64,000 nucleotides of DNA from assembly GCF_000182925.2 (NCBI RefSeq), contig NC_026503.1:3906001-3970000 (forward strand). Direction: 5' to 3'. The translations under genes and the position numbers were made by a program. This stretch comes from Neurospora crassa OR74A. Its lineage: Eukaryota > Ascomycota > Sordariomycetes > Sordariales > Sordariaceae. Under the pieces are notes generated by a model that saw nothing but the letters and a program-made list of their open reading frames with translations, was not told where the DNA came from and did no database searches. Of this stretch, positions 23,454 to 34,745 are shown in pieces; position 1 is the stretch's first letter, and the number at the start of each line of letters is the position of its first letter.

Positions 23454-24793
23454 TGAATACTCCCATATATGGTAGGTAGAGCAAGTTGCCTTGAGCAAAA
23501 GGAGCATAGACATCCCCCGTTACGATGTTGTGCTATGTTTATGGCGCACGCGCAGTGCGTTGACAACGGTCTCGGAACTAGACCAGCAACACTTCGAATC
23601 TGGCGGGAGTGAAGCGGGAAGCGAACGAGGTGTAATTATTTAGTGGATCACGCTTCAATACAAAAATCAGCGAACCCGTCGGCAAACGGATGGAGTTTTG
23701 CTCGAGCAGCAAACCAGGAAGCCCCGGTCTTTGGGCAATGAACCTTTCCAAAGAAGACGATTTTTCAAGCAATATTTATCGAGCAGCAACGGATGTTTCA
23801 TGAGAGCGAAGTAAGGAAACAACAAACCATGAAAGTCCCAGCGGATGTGATGTCAGTTTAGTTAAGCTTTTTAGTAGTGAGCCAAACTCCTTGGTGGCAC
23901 GAATTGGGTACGGACGATCATGAGGAAAAGGGGTATATGCATGGGATGTCGTCGTGCGGTGGGCGTGAGGCTGGTGGCTCACTCGAAATAGAATTGGAGA
24001 AAGGTATCGAATCAATGAAGGTTAAGTTGTCTCTGGGCAGGGGACCTGATGAAAGAGAGGTGACGTTCCTGGTGTTCCAATGGATGAAAAACCTCCGGGA
24101 AGCGGTTCCAACTCCAGCGGAGCATCAGGCATCATCCTTGCCTAAAGAAGCTTAGTGCAGAGATCTCGTCTGTTGCTTGAAGCGTGCTCGCGTGCATTCG
24201 GGGCATTCTTTGCACGAGAGCAGCGCAGAGAGGAGAGCTGTGGGAAATGGGTTGAAGTCGCACATTCGGGCAGCCCAACCGAGCTGGGAATTTGTGCACT
24301 TTGTACAGTACTACCTATAGGCAGAGGTAAAATGGCGGTAGCAGATGGCAGTATGTACAAGCTGCGGAGGAAGACAGATGCCGTGGCTGCCTTTATCAAA
24401 CGGGCGAAAACGTCAAATGCCCCACTATCGAGACTTCCACTTTGGGGCGCGGGCACCCACAGTGCTGGGACCCGGAGCTCGCCCGGCTCTCCGTCGATTT
24501 GAAAGCGCGAACTTGTCACGCCTCCGGGCCAGGCCTCCCTCGCCATCCAATTCCAACGAGCCCAAGCAGGCGGTCAAGCAAATAAAGGAAGGGACAGGCA
24601 GCGGGCTTGACGGGAACTCCAGGGCAGGGCTGCAGTCATCAGTTCAGGGCATCTCACCTCGTCGGTTGCCACTCATTGGATCGTCCCTCATTGCGAGCGG
24701 AATGGCGGATGGCGATGCGCTAGTGCAAAAGACCGTGGAATTCAGGAGTCGCAGAAATTCACTTGGCTGGCTCAATACATAGCCGGACAGCGC

Positions 24794-24855
24794 GGTGGAT
24801 TTGGTGGAATCGGTAGAATCGGTGGAAGCTGTGGAATGCCTGTGGAATGAAGTGG
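24794..24855. repeat. Degenerate GGTGGAATC-type tandem repeat
   Basis: Six or so imperfect copies of GGTGGAAtc/GTGGAAtg in about 60 bases of non-coding DNA upstream of FMP27. Confidence 0.7.
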
Positions 24856-25580
24856 GGATCCATCTCGTCAATTTCCCTCCTGAGTTCGGGCAGGTCAACC
24901 CACGCCAGCCGGAAGCCAACCAGATTCAACTAGTCAGGGACACTTTACACTATTATTCGTACGCCTGTCTCTTCTTTTTCCCTTTCCCGTTCTCAGAACC
25001 CATCCTCGAGCACTTGCTATTCTGCCTGTCCATCTTTTGTAACACCACGTTGCTCTTCGCCGGCAGTCTCAGCAGCATCAATCTATCCCCCATTCAGCCA
25101 GCCATCGTTAACATTGCCCTTCAAATCAAGCAGCCTCACAGTGTGCGCGCCCCCTTCAAGGAGTACTGCCAAGTTTTAGTGAGTAACGTACCTCAGCCGG
25201 GCCAGGTACCTTTGTACAGGTAGCTTCCCTTCACAGCCGCAGACAAACGACAGCGTAGCTCCGTAATTACGTCTTCAACTCGACGGTCACCCTACGGATT
25301 CGAGTACCTGTCCGTCTACCATCCGAACAGCTACACTAACCACTTTGTCCGTACAGCACGACAGCACGGCAGACAGCACCGTAACATCACAACTCCAAAT
25401 CTCCATTATCTTGACTACCTCGACGGCCAGCGGCACGGCCGGGCGCGTTTCATGCTCGACACTCGATAGTCAACCAACCTAACCCGATTTCGTACCGTTC
25501 GAACATGGCATGCTTGACCAATACATTGCGCGACTAAGAAAGAATCCTAGGCCGGCTACGCGCCTGGCGCTGCATCGACA

Positions 25581-28500
25581 ATGGCACTGCTTAATCCCAC
25601 ATTCATCTTCGGCATCTTCGTCCTTCTATACCTATCCTCCTTCATAATATTCGCCGTTGTTCGCATCCTTACCGGCCTCTCGATCCAGCGCATTGGCTAT
25701 TTCTCCCTCCGACGACTCGCCTACACACCAAAAGATGGCATCAAGATCGAGATTCGCGGCCTGGGCCTCAATGTCCATCGTCCGACATTTGCCCAACCGA
25801 CTTGGCTCAGTATAGTGGTGGACGAGTTGGCCGTCACCGTGGATGTCAAGGAAGTAGAAAAGAGCAAGACCAAGCACGTTACAGGAAAACCACCGGGCGA
25901 CACCTCCGACAACACGAAGCCAGGAGAAAAGGGGGAGACGGAACCGCTGCTTCCAACACCGCCACAGGTGCCTGGCATCAAAGCCGATACGAGTGCGGAG
26001 GGTCGGGGCAAGACTTGGAAACAGTTGACAAAGTTGAAAGAGAAGATTAAGCGGCTGCATCGGAGCCTGGATTATCTGCATATGGTCGATATCGTCGCCA
26101 CTAGCTCGACCCTTACTGTTACCGATGTTGGCAGCGTACAGATTGGAAGCTTTACCCTTGCTGTGGACACCCGAGACAAGATGGTAGATCGCGCCCGCTT
26201 CTTCCTCCAGAGCAGGTCGGATCAGCCAGGAGAACAACGACAGGCCGAGTGGATCATCACCATACGAAGCGTACTATTTACTGCCCATGGGCGGCAGGCC
26301 ACCGAAATCCTCGACGGGGCCAGTTTCAATGTTCATGGTTTCCTTTATGGAACGCAAGACGGTCTCCGAGATGCCGCTGTAGGTCTCAAGTTGGGCCGTC
26401 TTCACATTCCCTATGACGATGTGCAGCACAGCGCCTTGCTTTATAAGAAGATCAAGGAACTTGCCGAACAGGTCGTCGGGGTCCAGCCCAAACCACTTGA
26501 TGAGTTTGTCGAAAAGGTCATGCAGGAAATCGACGTTCCTGGGAGTACGAACCGGGAGTTGATGCAAACCGTCTCCGAGTCAAAGGAGCTTGTAAGCTCC
26601 GTCCTCAGGGGCGTAAAGGAGGTCCAGTTTGCCGTCAGTTTCATCGGCCTCACCAAGAAAGTCGAGAGTGTCAAGGCTGGCGGAACTCCTGTGGTACTAA
26701 ATGCTTCCATGAAAGAAGTTGGTATCGACCTCCACCGCCTCGATCCCAAATCTCCGGCGCATAGGATGTATTTCCCCTCCAAAGACATTGCTCACGAGGC
26801 GTTGGCTGCCGCGCTCTCCATTTCAGTTGGCATTGACGACGGGCAAGGGAAACCCGAGAGACTCATGTATATCCCGATGGCCACCACCACCGTCAGAACC
26901 ACCCTGCCCTCCAAGACTGTTGAGCTAGCCGAGGAGGGAACTGCTGAAGAGCGAAATGCAAACATGCTTTTTGCGAATTCCGTCGTAACATCCCCGTCCG
27001 TCGATCTCAACCCTAGGCATCTTCCGTTACTTTTGGCAATTTTGCGACCAAAGCCTAAAAGGAAGACAGAGAACCGGCAACCGCACATGCTCATCTCGCG
27101 ACTTCTGCCCAAGGCTAACATCAAGTTCTCGATGCACGAACCCGTTTTGCGCATTACCCTTCCTCCAGTCGAGAAGGGTGTTGGCCCTGATGAGTTTGAC
27201 CTCCTAATTTCGTCCATTTCATCAGTGTCTTTGGATCTTGAATCCTTCCATTCCGCAGTTGAGGAGCTACACTATTCATTAGCTGCTAGTTTGCGCATAC
27301 AAACACACGATTTATACTACCAGACTTCTTCTGGTGAGAGATTCGATCTCCTCATAACAGAAGCATTCGACTTGAAAGTCCAGCTCAACGCTACACCTGA
27401 TGTCCACGTGGTTGCGCAAGGAAACCTCCAAACCTTCGCACTGAAGCTGGTCCGCGGAGAAATTGGCGATGGCTTACATCACATTGTGAGACAGCTCCGC
27501 CCAGATGTCAAGCCGGACAAGTTGACCATGCCGAAGAGCTCCCCCAAGAAGTCTAACTTTCTTCGTGGCGTACCCGCATGGCTGCTTCAGTTCCAATTCC
27601 AATGCTCGGATTTCAGCTTGGCAGTGGCTGGGGTAGATAAAGAGATAGCAGAAGACGCCCGGGGCGTCGCCATTGAGCTGGAATCTTGGTCGATAGACTA
27701 TCGTGCTCAGAGAATAGATGGTCTGCAGCGACGGTCCTCCAGGCGGCGAGCAAGCAGTCGCAGCTTGATACCGTCAGAAGCAGAGCTGATGAAACTTGCA
27801 CCCACTTCCCCCAGAAAGAAACACCATCACGAAGGAGATGGTCGCCGCGTTGCGGTCCATGTGAGGGGCTTGGAGGCGTTTATGGTGGAATCAGATGACA
27901 TTGGAATTGAGCCTTTCCTCAGCATGCCCAAGCTTGAGCTCGCCTTCTCAACATTAAGCGACAACCAAGGCCCAGTTTTCCAAGTCCAGGCTAATATGAA
28001 GAAGCTCCTTGTTCAGTATTCTTTATATCGCCACTACGCCGTCGCATTGGCTGTCTCAGTTCTGCTGAAGGCATTTGGAAGGCCCGGAAAGCCCACAGCG
28101 GCAGAACCGGCAACTCCCACGGAAGCATCACCCCAACGACGGGTGGTAGGTCTTCTTTCTCCCCTATCAGCCGATAGCGGTTTTGATTCTCTCGTGATGG
28201 ACGACGAATCAACAACAGCGCGAGAATTTGTCAGTATCGATGCCAAGGTAACAATGATCCAGGTCAAGGCGGACTTGCCTACAGATCCCCCGTTGATGGC
28301 CCACATCTACGCTTTGGAAGCGGGCTGCCAGCGGTGGTCTGCACCTTTCTGTCAGGCGAAGCTTATCAGGTTATTTGCCGAGGCTCCCAGGATGCGCAAG
28401 GTTTGGGCTAGGGTCCTCAGCATTAAGAACGGACGGGTGGACTATCGGGAGTCGAGACGGAAGTTCAGCAACGGAAGCGTGCGCGATGAGCGCATGGTTG

Positions 28501-31500
28501 ACATCGCCAGCGACACAATCCGAGTCGCTGTCCCACATGAGATGGTCGGCCACAAGATCACGGACAACGTTGTCAATGTGATCAAATCCGCCAAGCAACT
28601 TCACCATCGGTTCAAGACCGGCACCAATGAGTACATCCTCGATAAGGGCCCTGAAGGTCCGAAAACTGTTCCCAAGGTTTCCTTGCGGGCTCGTACCTTG
28701 CTGTTTGATTTGGAAGATGGTGCTTTCGAGTGGAAACTCGGTATGATCTACCGTGCGGCTCGCGTTGAGCAGAAACAACGTCAGGCACGGGAGGAAGCTT
28801 TCCGCATCAAGGTCAAGAAAATCCACGAAGAGGCGACACGCGATTCGAGCAAGCTACGGACGCGGTCTGCTGCACCAAGAGGACGAGCTTCTCCAGGAGG
28901 CGGTGGTCATATCAGGAGTCACAGTACTGATAGTCGTCAACAGCTAGGCACTGACCCTCACTTCCGGGGTCGTGTACCAAGGTATGACCCAGATGGGGGA
29001 CGACTTAACATTACTGGCAACACAGAAATCTCCATCGGCCAGGCTAGGCACAATCTCCATCTTCATAATGCAAGGAGCTGGAAACGGCGTATCGACCGAC
29101 AGTATGCTGCGGCCAGGGATGAGGTGAAGGACTTGCATCAGGATTACTGGGGCAGCGACGAGACCATCGCAGAGGATCTGGGCGAGGGCGAGAACATACT
29201 AGAGGTTCCCCTACGGCACGCCCTTATGTCCGCAGTTGTCGACGACCTTCACTTCGTGGTCGACAAGCCATCTTTTCCCCTTAGAGACCTTCCCGACTTC
29301 CTCCATAAGGTCGGAAAGGGCATGCCGAAAGACATGGAATACACAATGCTCGTCCCCTTGAGCGTGCAGATCAGTATGGGAGAGGCAAGAGTGTCTCTCC
29401 GCGACTATCCTCTACCTTTCATCCATGTGCCGGCCACGAAGTCGAACCAATCTGCCCGCCTACCCGCTCTGACACTCAAAACGGACTTCGTAATCGCCGA
29501 AGAGTTCCGAGGCGTCGAATCTACTCGGAAAATCAGAGTTCAGGTGATACCACCGCAAAGCCATGACTCGTCTGAACCAAATAAAGGCAGCTTCGCAATA
29601 GACGTCAGCAGGACTATCGGGCCCGTCAAGATGTTTTCGGACATGCATATCGACGTTCATACTGCCAACCCAACTCGCATAACTTGGGGACCTTCTTATC
29701 AGCCTGCAGTTCAAGATATGATGATGGCTATTGAATCTCTCACCAAACCACAACTCGATCCTTCGGAGAGGGTAGGCTTCTGGGACAAGATCAGGCTCAG
29801 CTTCCATTCCCGCTTCCGCGTCACTTGGAGGGGAAATGGCGACGTCCACCTCGCACTCAAGGGAAGCAGGGATCCTTACGAAGTTACGGGCGATGGTGCT
29901 GGGTTCTTGATGTGCTGGCGCAATGACGTACGGTTCAATATAAACGTTGACGACGACCCTAAAAAGTTCATGACTGTCGACAGCGGAGAGTGTGTTCTTG
30001 CGGTTCCAGACTATAGCCACCACGTCCGCGAAGGTCGTTGTCGTCACGGAGAAAATGAAAGCATCGCAAGCGAGAGCAGACATAAATCTACTGCATCCTT
30101 CAAGAAGGTGGTCATGAAACTTTCAGGGAAGGTACAATGGCTAGCTGGTCTTGTCTTTGAGCAGGCCATCGAAAACGGCCATAGGAACTTCGAGTTCAAG
30201 CCTCACTACGAGGTTGTTCTGAAATCTCCGCAGTATGCCAAGCCACAAAACGGTCTTCCTTACGATGCTTTCCGTGGATTCCGCAGCCAGCATATTCATC
30301 TTTCAGTTGCGATCCGCGCGCCAGTCGACCGAGAATGGACAGCATCCAACCCTCCACCATCACGTAGCTATAATGCTATTCACCTCACGCCGCGCTTCTT
30401 CACCCATTTCTTTTCTTGGTTGTCGCTTTTTTCGGGCCCACTCTCTCTTCCTGTCCGTCAAGGTTCCCTTTGGCCTAACAGGGAGAAGAACAGTAAAAAG
30501 TTTGGCAGGCATTTGGCCACTATCAAGTATAACATCATGTTGGCGCCTCTGTTCTTGAGTCACATCTACAAGCACAAGGATGTCGAAGACTATTCCGAGA
30601 ATGCGGTCTCGGCAACGGGTATCAAGGTTCGGCTTGATAGCTTCATGCTCGATCTGCACCAGCGGCGGGAGGAATTCAACACCAGAGACCGCGGGCGCGG
30701 AACGCAGACAAGAATAAGCAGCATGAAGCTTCACGCAGGTCAACTGGATCTGGTCTCTGCGGATATCCGCGCTGTCTCCGCTAGTATTCGGGGCACGACC
30801 GCTGATGCCTTCCTAAAGCACTCGCTTTCAACCTTCGTCACCGATCAGGAGGAAGATGGCACGGACTTGTCTCGATTCACCATTCCTGACAATGACCTGA
30901 CGTGGATCGACATGGATGATTTCGTTGAGCTCGACTGGATCTTGCCCACGGAACCAAACCCGGACACAAAGATTCTTCCACTTGCTTTCGCGCCTCGCAT
31001 CACCTATTTCCGCCAGACAGATATTGGCGGTGTCATTGACGGTGATCCGGACCGAAGCAGCCCATTCGGACAGGAGCCAACCCATTCGTGCATCATGAGC
31101 CAGGATGATGATCCTAGAAGGATACAGGTTCAGTTGATTCGCCAGCGGTTGAAGCAACTGGACAAACAAATGGAGACGCACAGCCGCAACTTGGGTGAAA
31201 TCGAGCTTCGTCTGGTTCGCGACGAGGATCCGGATCTAAAGGCTGACTTTGAGGCCTTGACCAGACACACAACTGTGTTGGTTGAGAAGAGGGTTTTCCT
31301 GGAGGGCATGCTTAAGGAAATGACGCAGACCTCGCACTGTTGTGCTGAAAGTGAGGACTCGTCATCTTCCTCATCGGCAAAGGCAGAAGCGCGAAAGTCG
31401 AAAGCGGACATTAGGGGTTCAATGTCAACTCCCACGGAAGCAGAGTTTGCGAGCGATTTCAAGAACCGTTTCGTCGTCCACAACTTGCAACTGAAGTGGA

Positions 31501-34500
31501 ACAACACCCTACGAAACATTATTTTACGCTATATCCATCAGGTTGGCCAACGACGAGGATTCGTCTACTATATGTCGCGGCCGGCGGTTAAGTTCATTCT
31601 GGACATCGTTGAGGAGCAAAACAAGAACAAAGTGGCAAAAGAAAGCAACTCGACTCCGTCAGCAAGTAGTCCCAATGTCAATAGTACAGAGAGGGACACC
31701 CAGGGAGACATTGAGGATAGGATTCGCAAAATCCTGGAGGATGGCAAGAAATTCGCCAGTGCCGAGGATGCAGGGCCTGGGAGTCCATCTATGGCCGACC
31801 TCGCCAGCGGTATCGCCAAAGAGTACATGGCCCAAAGCAGCTACCATATTCGTGTCATTGCGCCGCAGATTCAATTGCAGAGCGACAAGAACAAGAAACA
31901 CGTGGTACTCATTGCCGCTAAAGGCATGGAGCTGAAGATTGTCGATGTGATGGACCAAAGCCGATTGTTTGATACTGTCAGTGGTCTCGTTCAGCGACGT
32001 TTCCTCGTCAACATGGACAGTACACAATTCTTCGTCACCCATCAGAAGTGGTTTTCGACACAGCTGGTGTCCATGTACTCGGGGAATACTTACGGGACTC
32101 CGGCTGGGTCTTCGTGGCCGCCTTGGGTTCCTATGGAGGTCATGTTCGACTTTGAGACAGATCCTTTTGGCTTCAAACGCGTTGTCAAAAAGACGTCTGC
32201 TATGTTGCGATACGACAATTACAACACGCTTCGATTGAAGTATAACGACGAAGTGAACGCCAGCGAAGCAACCGACAATGACGACGGGGCGGCCGCAGAC
32301 AGCACCGAATCCAGAATGGACAACCTCTGGATCGAATTCCCCCAGGCTCACGCATTGTGCAACTCATCTCAGTATTATGCATTCTACGTCATCGTGGTGG
32401 ATCTGTTGATGTACAGTGAGCCTCTGGAGAAGACGCGCAGCGAGAGGCTCGAGAAGATTATGCTTGCTTCGGACTTTAGCGACCTCAGAGGTGCCCCTGA
32501 AATGGTGATCAAACTTCAAGAGCGTGTCCGGCAGCTGGAAGATATCAAAACCCACTTCCAAACCCATGGCAAGTACATGGATAAGAGAGGGTGGAAAGAT
32601 CGACTGGTACTGGAACGCGATTTGGCCGCTTGCGAGGATGAGCTTTTCTTCATGATGAAGGCCATCACATCGTCTCAACGCAAGTACGAAAGCTCGACAA
32701 GCAGTCCACTCCTGAGGTGGAGCATTACAGCAAAGGAGATTGTGTGGCACCTCATCCGGGACACTAGCGAACCGCTTGTCGAACTCCAGCTCAAGAACGT
32801 CGAGTATGACCGTACCGACAACTCGGACGGCTCGCACGTGAACTTGATTCAGGTCGGAAGCATACTTGGTCTCAACCTCCTTCCTGACGCAATCTACCCC
32901 GTCATGGTCGCGCCGTACGTTGATGGTCACCGTGGTGGCTTTGACCCTACCTCTCAGCCAATGATTCGGGTGTACTTCCACATGCTCGAGGCCATTGCCG
33001 GTATTCCTGTTATGGACCACTTCGAGGTCGCTCTCTTCCCGCTCAAGATTCAGCTAGAGAGGGAGGTCGGTAAAAAGTTGTTCGAGTACGTCTTCCCTGG
33101 TATTGATGGTGACGAGGCCACTGCCGCCAAGAACACGTCTCCTTTCATCATCAAGCAGACCTTGCCGGAGGATGACGAGGATGCGGAAGACGATGGGTCT
33201 CTCGAAACCGTTGGGATACCAGACAGTGATAGGGAGTTGGGTGGTTTCTCAACACGGGCGGGCTCTCTCGAATTGCGCCTGCGCCCTACCTTGACATCCG
33301 ATCCGGAAGCCACACCTAGCAAAAACAACAAGGCCTTGAGCATTCACACTGGAGAAGGAAGCTCCTTCAGACTCTTCCGGTCTGTCGGTACTGGGTTCAA
33401 GACGGTGTCTAAGAAACCACCCTCTGACGAGTCATCACTTCGTCCGAGCACTCCACGACCTAGCGTTGGTAGGACATCCACGGGCTTATCATCCAAGGAT
33501 GGCAGCTCCAATCCGGAGGCGAAGAAGGGAACTCGCTTCATGCTGCGCAAGACGGCCGCGGACGTGGAGAAGAGGAAGAAGTCGGACGATCTAACCAAGA
33601 TGATTGACCGGGCGTCCAACTACATGACCTTTGCCTACATCAAGATGCCATCGGTGGTACTCTGCCTGAGCTACAAGGGCAAGGGAGACCGTAACCTGGA
33701 GGACGTGCACAACTTTGTGTTCAGGCTACCCACCATCGAATACCAGAACAAGACATGGTCCAACCTTGACCTTGCCCTCAATCTCAAGAATCGCATCATC
33801 AAAGCCCTCATCAGCCACACGGGCGCCATTATTGGCAACAAGTTCTCCAAACACCGGCCCAACACTGCACAGCAATCCAAGCTTCGCGAGCTCGCCACAA
33901 GCTCAGTCCTACTAGCTCCTATTCTCTCGGAATCACGCGACAACAGCGGGGATGACTCGTCTTCGATATACAACGCCTCCATCGTGGACTTTTCTCGCTC
34001 CCCGCCGCGGTCGATTGCACGCTCGCAAACAGTATCGGTGGTTCCCAGCTCGGAGAGCCGGAGCTCTAGCATTGCTTCCTCGCAGCGATCACCACTCGTG
34101 CCGCAGACCACGGCCACGGCTGGCACTAGTAGTAGTGCCCAGTCGACTGCATCTGGGCCACCAGCCGTCGGCTTCACCATGACCCCGCCGACACCTATCC
34201 TACCGCCGGGTATGGACGGCAACCAACCGCATCGGGGTGCGTTTAGCCTGCTCCGGCCCGCAACCAGTGCCGGGTCCAGACTGTTTGGCAGCAGTGGCGG
34301 AGGAACCTCCGGCGCCAGTCCCGCTTCCAACGGCGATGTGGAATCCATCTCCCGACCTGGCACCAGCAGCGGTGTGTCGATGCTGCGACAGTCCAACACG
34401 GTGCTGAGAGACGACAAGGAGAGCCCAGAGGCGACGCAGAGGAAGGCCGGATACTTGAGAGATAAGCTCAGTGCCATCTCCAACAGACTCAAGGACCGCG

Positions 34501-34745
34501 GTGGTCAATCACAGTCTAGTCCCGGTCCCACTTCGGCTCCTCGCGACGATATCTTGAACAGCGACCGGGCCCTTCAAGAGGTCGCAGAAGAAGAAGCTGA
34601 GCGTAGTGAAGATTTAGAGAATAGGAGGCCGGTCACTGCACATGCTGCTGTGGGACCTGGCTCTATTGAAGCCATTGGCGGGCCCAGGCCGGATATCGTT
34701 GGGCATAGGCTGAGTAGGAGTTTCAGTGCGAGTGCGAATACCTGA
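25581..34745 (+). CDS. FMP27: Fmp27/Hobbit-type bridge-like lipid transfer protein (BLTP2 family), 3054 aa
   Basis: Giant rod-shaped lipid-transfer protein anchored in the ER and reaching other membranes at contact sites (family knowledge: yeast Fmp27/Ypr117w, animal Hobbit/BLTP2). One uninterrupted 9.2-kb exon. One membrane anchor, residues about 5-30, opens it (FIFGIFVLLYLSSFIIFAVV). A repeating-beta-groove body follows. The two Pfam-naming motifs are visible: VGFWDKIRLSFHSRFRVTWR near residue 1398 and SSWPPWVPMEVMFDFETDPF near 2178. The block YMTFAYIKMPSVVLCLSYKG and NLDLALNLKNRIIKALISHT near the C-terminus form the conserved end of the bridge. The last 280 residues are disordered Ser/Pro/Thr-rich. 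Three Lys/Arg/Ser-rich loops (around residues 95-150, 1090-1140, 2030-2070) are likely surface insertions. No nearby gene suggests a partner. Confidence 0.95.
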   Translation: MALLNPTFIFGIFVLLYLSSFIIFAVVRILTGLSIQRIGYFSLRRLAYTPKDGIKIEIRGLGLNVHRPTFAQPTWLSIVVDELAVTVDVKEVEKSKTKHVTGKPPGDTSDNTKPGEKGETEPLLPTPPQVPGIKADTSAEGRGKTWKQLTKLKEKIKRLHRSLDYLHMVDIVATSSTLTVTDVGSVQIGSFTLAVDTRDKMVDRARFFLQSRSDQPGEQRQAEWIITIRSVLFTAHGRQATEILDGASFNVHGFLYGTQDGLRDAAVGLKLGRLHIPYDDVQHSALLYKKIKELAEQVVGVQPKPLDEFVEKVMQEIDVPGSTNRELMQTVSESKELVSSVLRGVKEVQFAVSFIGLTKKVESVKAGGTPVVLNASMKEVGIDLHRLDPKSPAHRMYFPSKDIAHEALAAALSISVGIDDGQGKPERLMYIPMATTTVRTTLPSKTVELAEEGTAEERNANMLFANSVVTSPSVDLNPRHLPLLLAILRPKPKRKTENRQPHMLISRLLPKANIKFSMHEPVLRITLPPVEKGVGPDEFDLLISSISSVSLDLESFHSAVEELHYSLAASLRIQTHDLYYQTSSGERFDLLITEAFDLKVQLNATPDVHVVAQGNLQTFALKLVRGEIGDGLHHIVRQLRPDVKPDKLTMPKSSPKKSNFLRGVPAWLLQFQFQCSDFSLAVAGVDKEIAEDARGVAIELESWSIDYRAQRIDGLQRRSSRRRASSRSLIPSEAELMKLAPTSPRKKHHHEGDGRRVAVHVRGLEAFMVESDDIGIEPFLSMPKLELAFSTLSDNQGPVFQVQANMKKLLVQYSLYRHYAVALAVSVLLKAFGRPGKPTAAEPATPTEASPQRRVVGLLSPLSADSGFDSLVMDDESTTAREFVSIDAKVTMIQVKADLPTDPPLMAHIYALEAGCQRWSAPFCQAKLIRLFAEAPRMRKVWARVLSIKNGRVDYRESRRKFSNGSVRDERMVDIASDTIRVAVPHEMVGHKITDNVVNVIKSAKQLHHRFKTGTNEYILDKGPEGPKTVPKVSLRARTLLFDLEDGAFEWKLGMIYRAARVEQKQRQAREEAFRIKVKKIHEEATRDSSKLRTRSAAPRGRASPGGGGHIRSHSTDSRQQLGTDPHFRGRVPRYDPDGGRLNITGNTEISIGQARHNLHLHNARSWKRRIDRQYAAARDEVKDLHQDYWGSDETIAEDLGEGENILEVPLRHALMSAVVDDLHFVVDKPSFPLRDLPDFLHKVGKGMPKDMEYTMLVPLSVQISMGEARVSLRDYPLPFIHVPATKSNQSARLPALTLKTDFVIAEEFRGVESTRKIRVQVIPPQSHDSSEPNKGSFAIDVSRTIGPVKMFSDMHIDVHTANPTRITWGPSYQPAVQDMMMAIESLTKPQLDPSERVGFWDKIRLSFHSRFRVTWRGNGDVHLALKGSRDPYEVTGDGAGFLMCWRNDVRFNINVDDDPKKFMTVDSGECVLAVPDYSHHVREGRCRHGENESIASESRHKSTASFKKVVMKLSGKVQWLAGLVFEQAIENGHRNFEFKPHYEVVLKSPQYAKPQNGLPYDAFRGFRSQHIHLSVAIRAPVDREWTASNPPPSRSYNAIHLTPRFFTHFFSWLSLFSGPLSLPVRQGSLWPNREKNSKKFGRHLATIKYNIMLAPLFLSHIYKHKDVEDYSENAVSATGIKVRLDSFMLDLHQRREEFNTRDRGRGTQTRISSMKLHAGQLDLVSADIRAVSASIRGTTADAFLKHSLSTFVTDQEEDGTDLSRFTIPDNDLTWIDMDDFVELDWILPTEPNPDTKILPLAFAPRITYFRQTDIGGVIDGDPDRSSPFGQEPTHSCIMSQDDDPRRIQVQLIRQRLKQLDKQMETHSRNLGEIELRLVRDEDPDLKADFEALTRHTTVLVEKRVFLEGMLKEMTQTSHCCAESEDSSSSSSAKAEARKSKADIRGSMSTPTEAEFASDFKNRFVVHNLQLKWNNTLRNIILRYIHQVGQRRGFVYYMSRPAVKFILDIVEEQNKNKVAKESNSTPSASSPNVNSTERDTQGDIEDRIRKILEDGKKFASAEDAGPGSPSMADLASGIAKEYMAQSSYHIRVIAPQIQLQSDKNKKHVVLIAAKGMELKIVDVMDQSRLFDTVSGLVQRRFLVNMDSTQFFVTHQKWFSTQLVSMYSGNTYGTPAGSSWPPWVPMEVMFDFETDPFGFKRVVKKTSAMLRYDNYNTLRLKYNDEVNASEATDNDDGAAADSTESRMDNLWIEFPQAHALCNSSQYYAFYVIVVDLLMYSEPLEKTRSERLEKIMLASDFSDLRGAPEMVIKLQERVRQLEDIKTHFQTHGKYMDKRGWKDRLVLERDLAACEDELFFMMKAITSSQRKYESSTSSPLLRWSITAKEIVWHLIRDTSEPLVELQLKNVEYDRTDNSDGSHVNLIQVGSILGLNLLPDAIYPVMVAPYVDGHRGGFDPTSQPMIRVYFHMLEAIAGIPVMDHFEVALFPLKIQLEREVGKKLFEYVFPGIDGDEATAAKNTSPFIIKQTLPEDDEDAEDDGSLETVGIPDSDRELGGFSTRAGSLELRLRPTLTSDPEATPSKNNKALSIHTGEGSSFRLFRSVGTGFKTVSKKPPSDESSLRPSTPRPSVGRTSTGLSSKDGSSNPEAKKGTRFMLRKTAADVEKRKKSDDLTKMIDRASNYMTFAYIKMPSVVLCLSYKGKGDRNLEDVHNFVFRLPTIEYQNKTWSNLDLALNLKNRIIKALISHTGAIIGNKFSKHRPNTAQQSKLRELATSSVLLAPILSESRDNSGDDSSSIYNASIVDFSRSPPRSIARSQTVSVVPSSESRSSSIASSQRSPLVPQTTATAGTSSSAQSTASGPPAVGFTMTPPTPILPPGMDGNQPHRGAFSLLRPATSAGSRLFGSSGGGTSGASPASNGDVESISRPGTSSGVSMLRQSNTVLRDDKESPEATQRKAGYLRDKLSAISNRLKDRGGQSQSSPGPTSAPRDDILNSDRALQEVAEEEAERSEDLENRRPVTAHAAVGPGSIEAIGGPRPDIVGHRLSRSFSASANT

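Larger units (their letters stand above)
23170..25580. other. Intergenic region before FMP27, probably with a long leader
   Basis: About 2.4 kb. It holds a run of 18 C (23436-23453), a GGTAGGTAG motif at 23471 and a degenerate GGTGGAATC repeat (24794-24855). From about 25000 to the FMP27 ATG the sequence is C-rich and looks like a leader. No gene was recognised. Confidence 0.5.
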
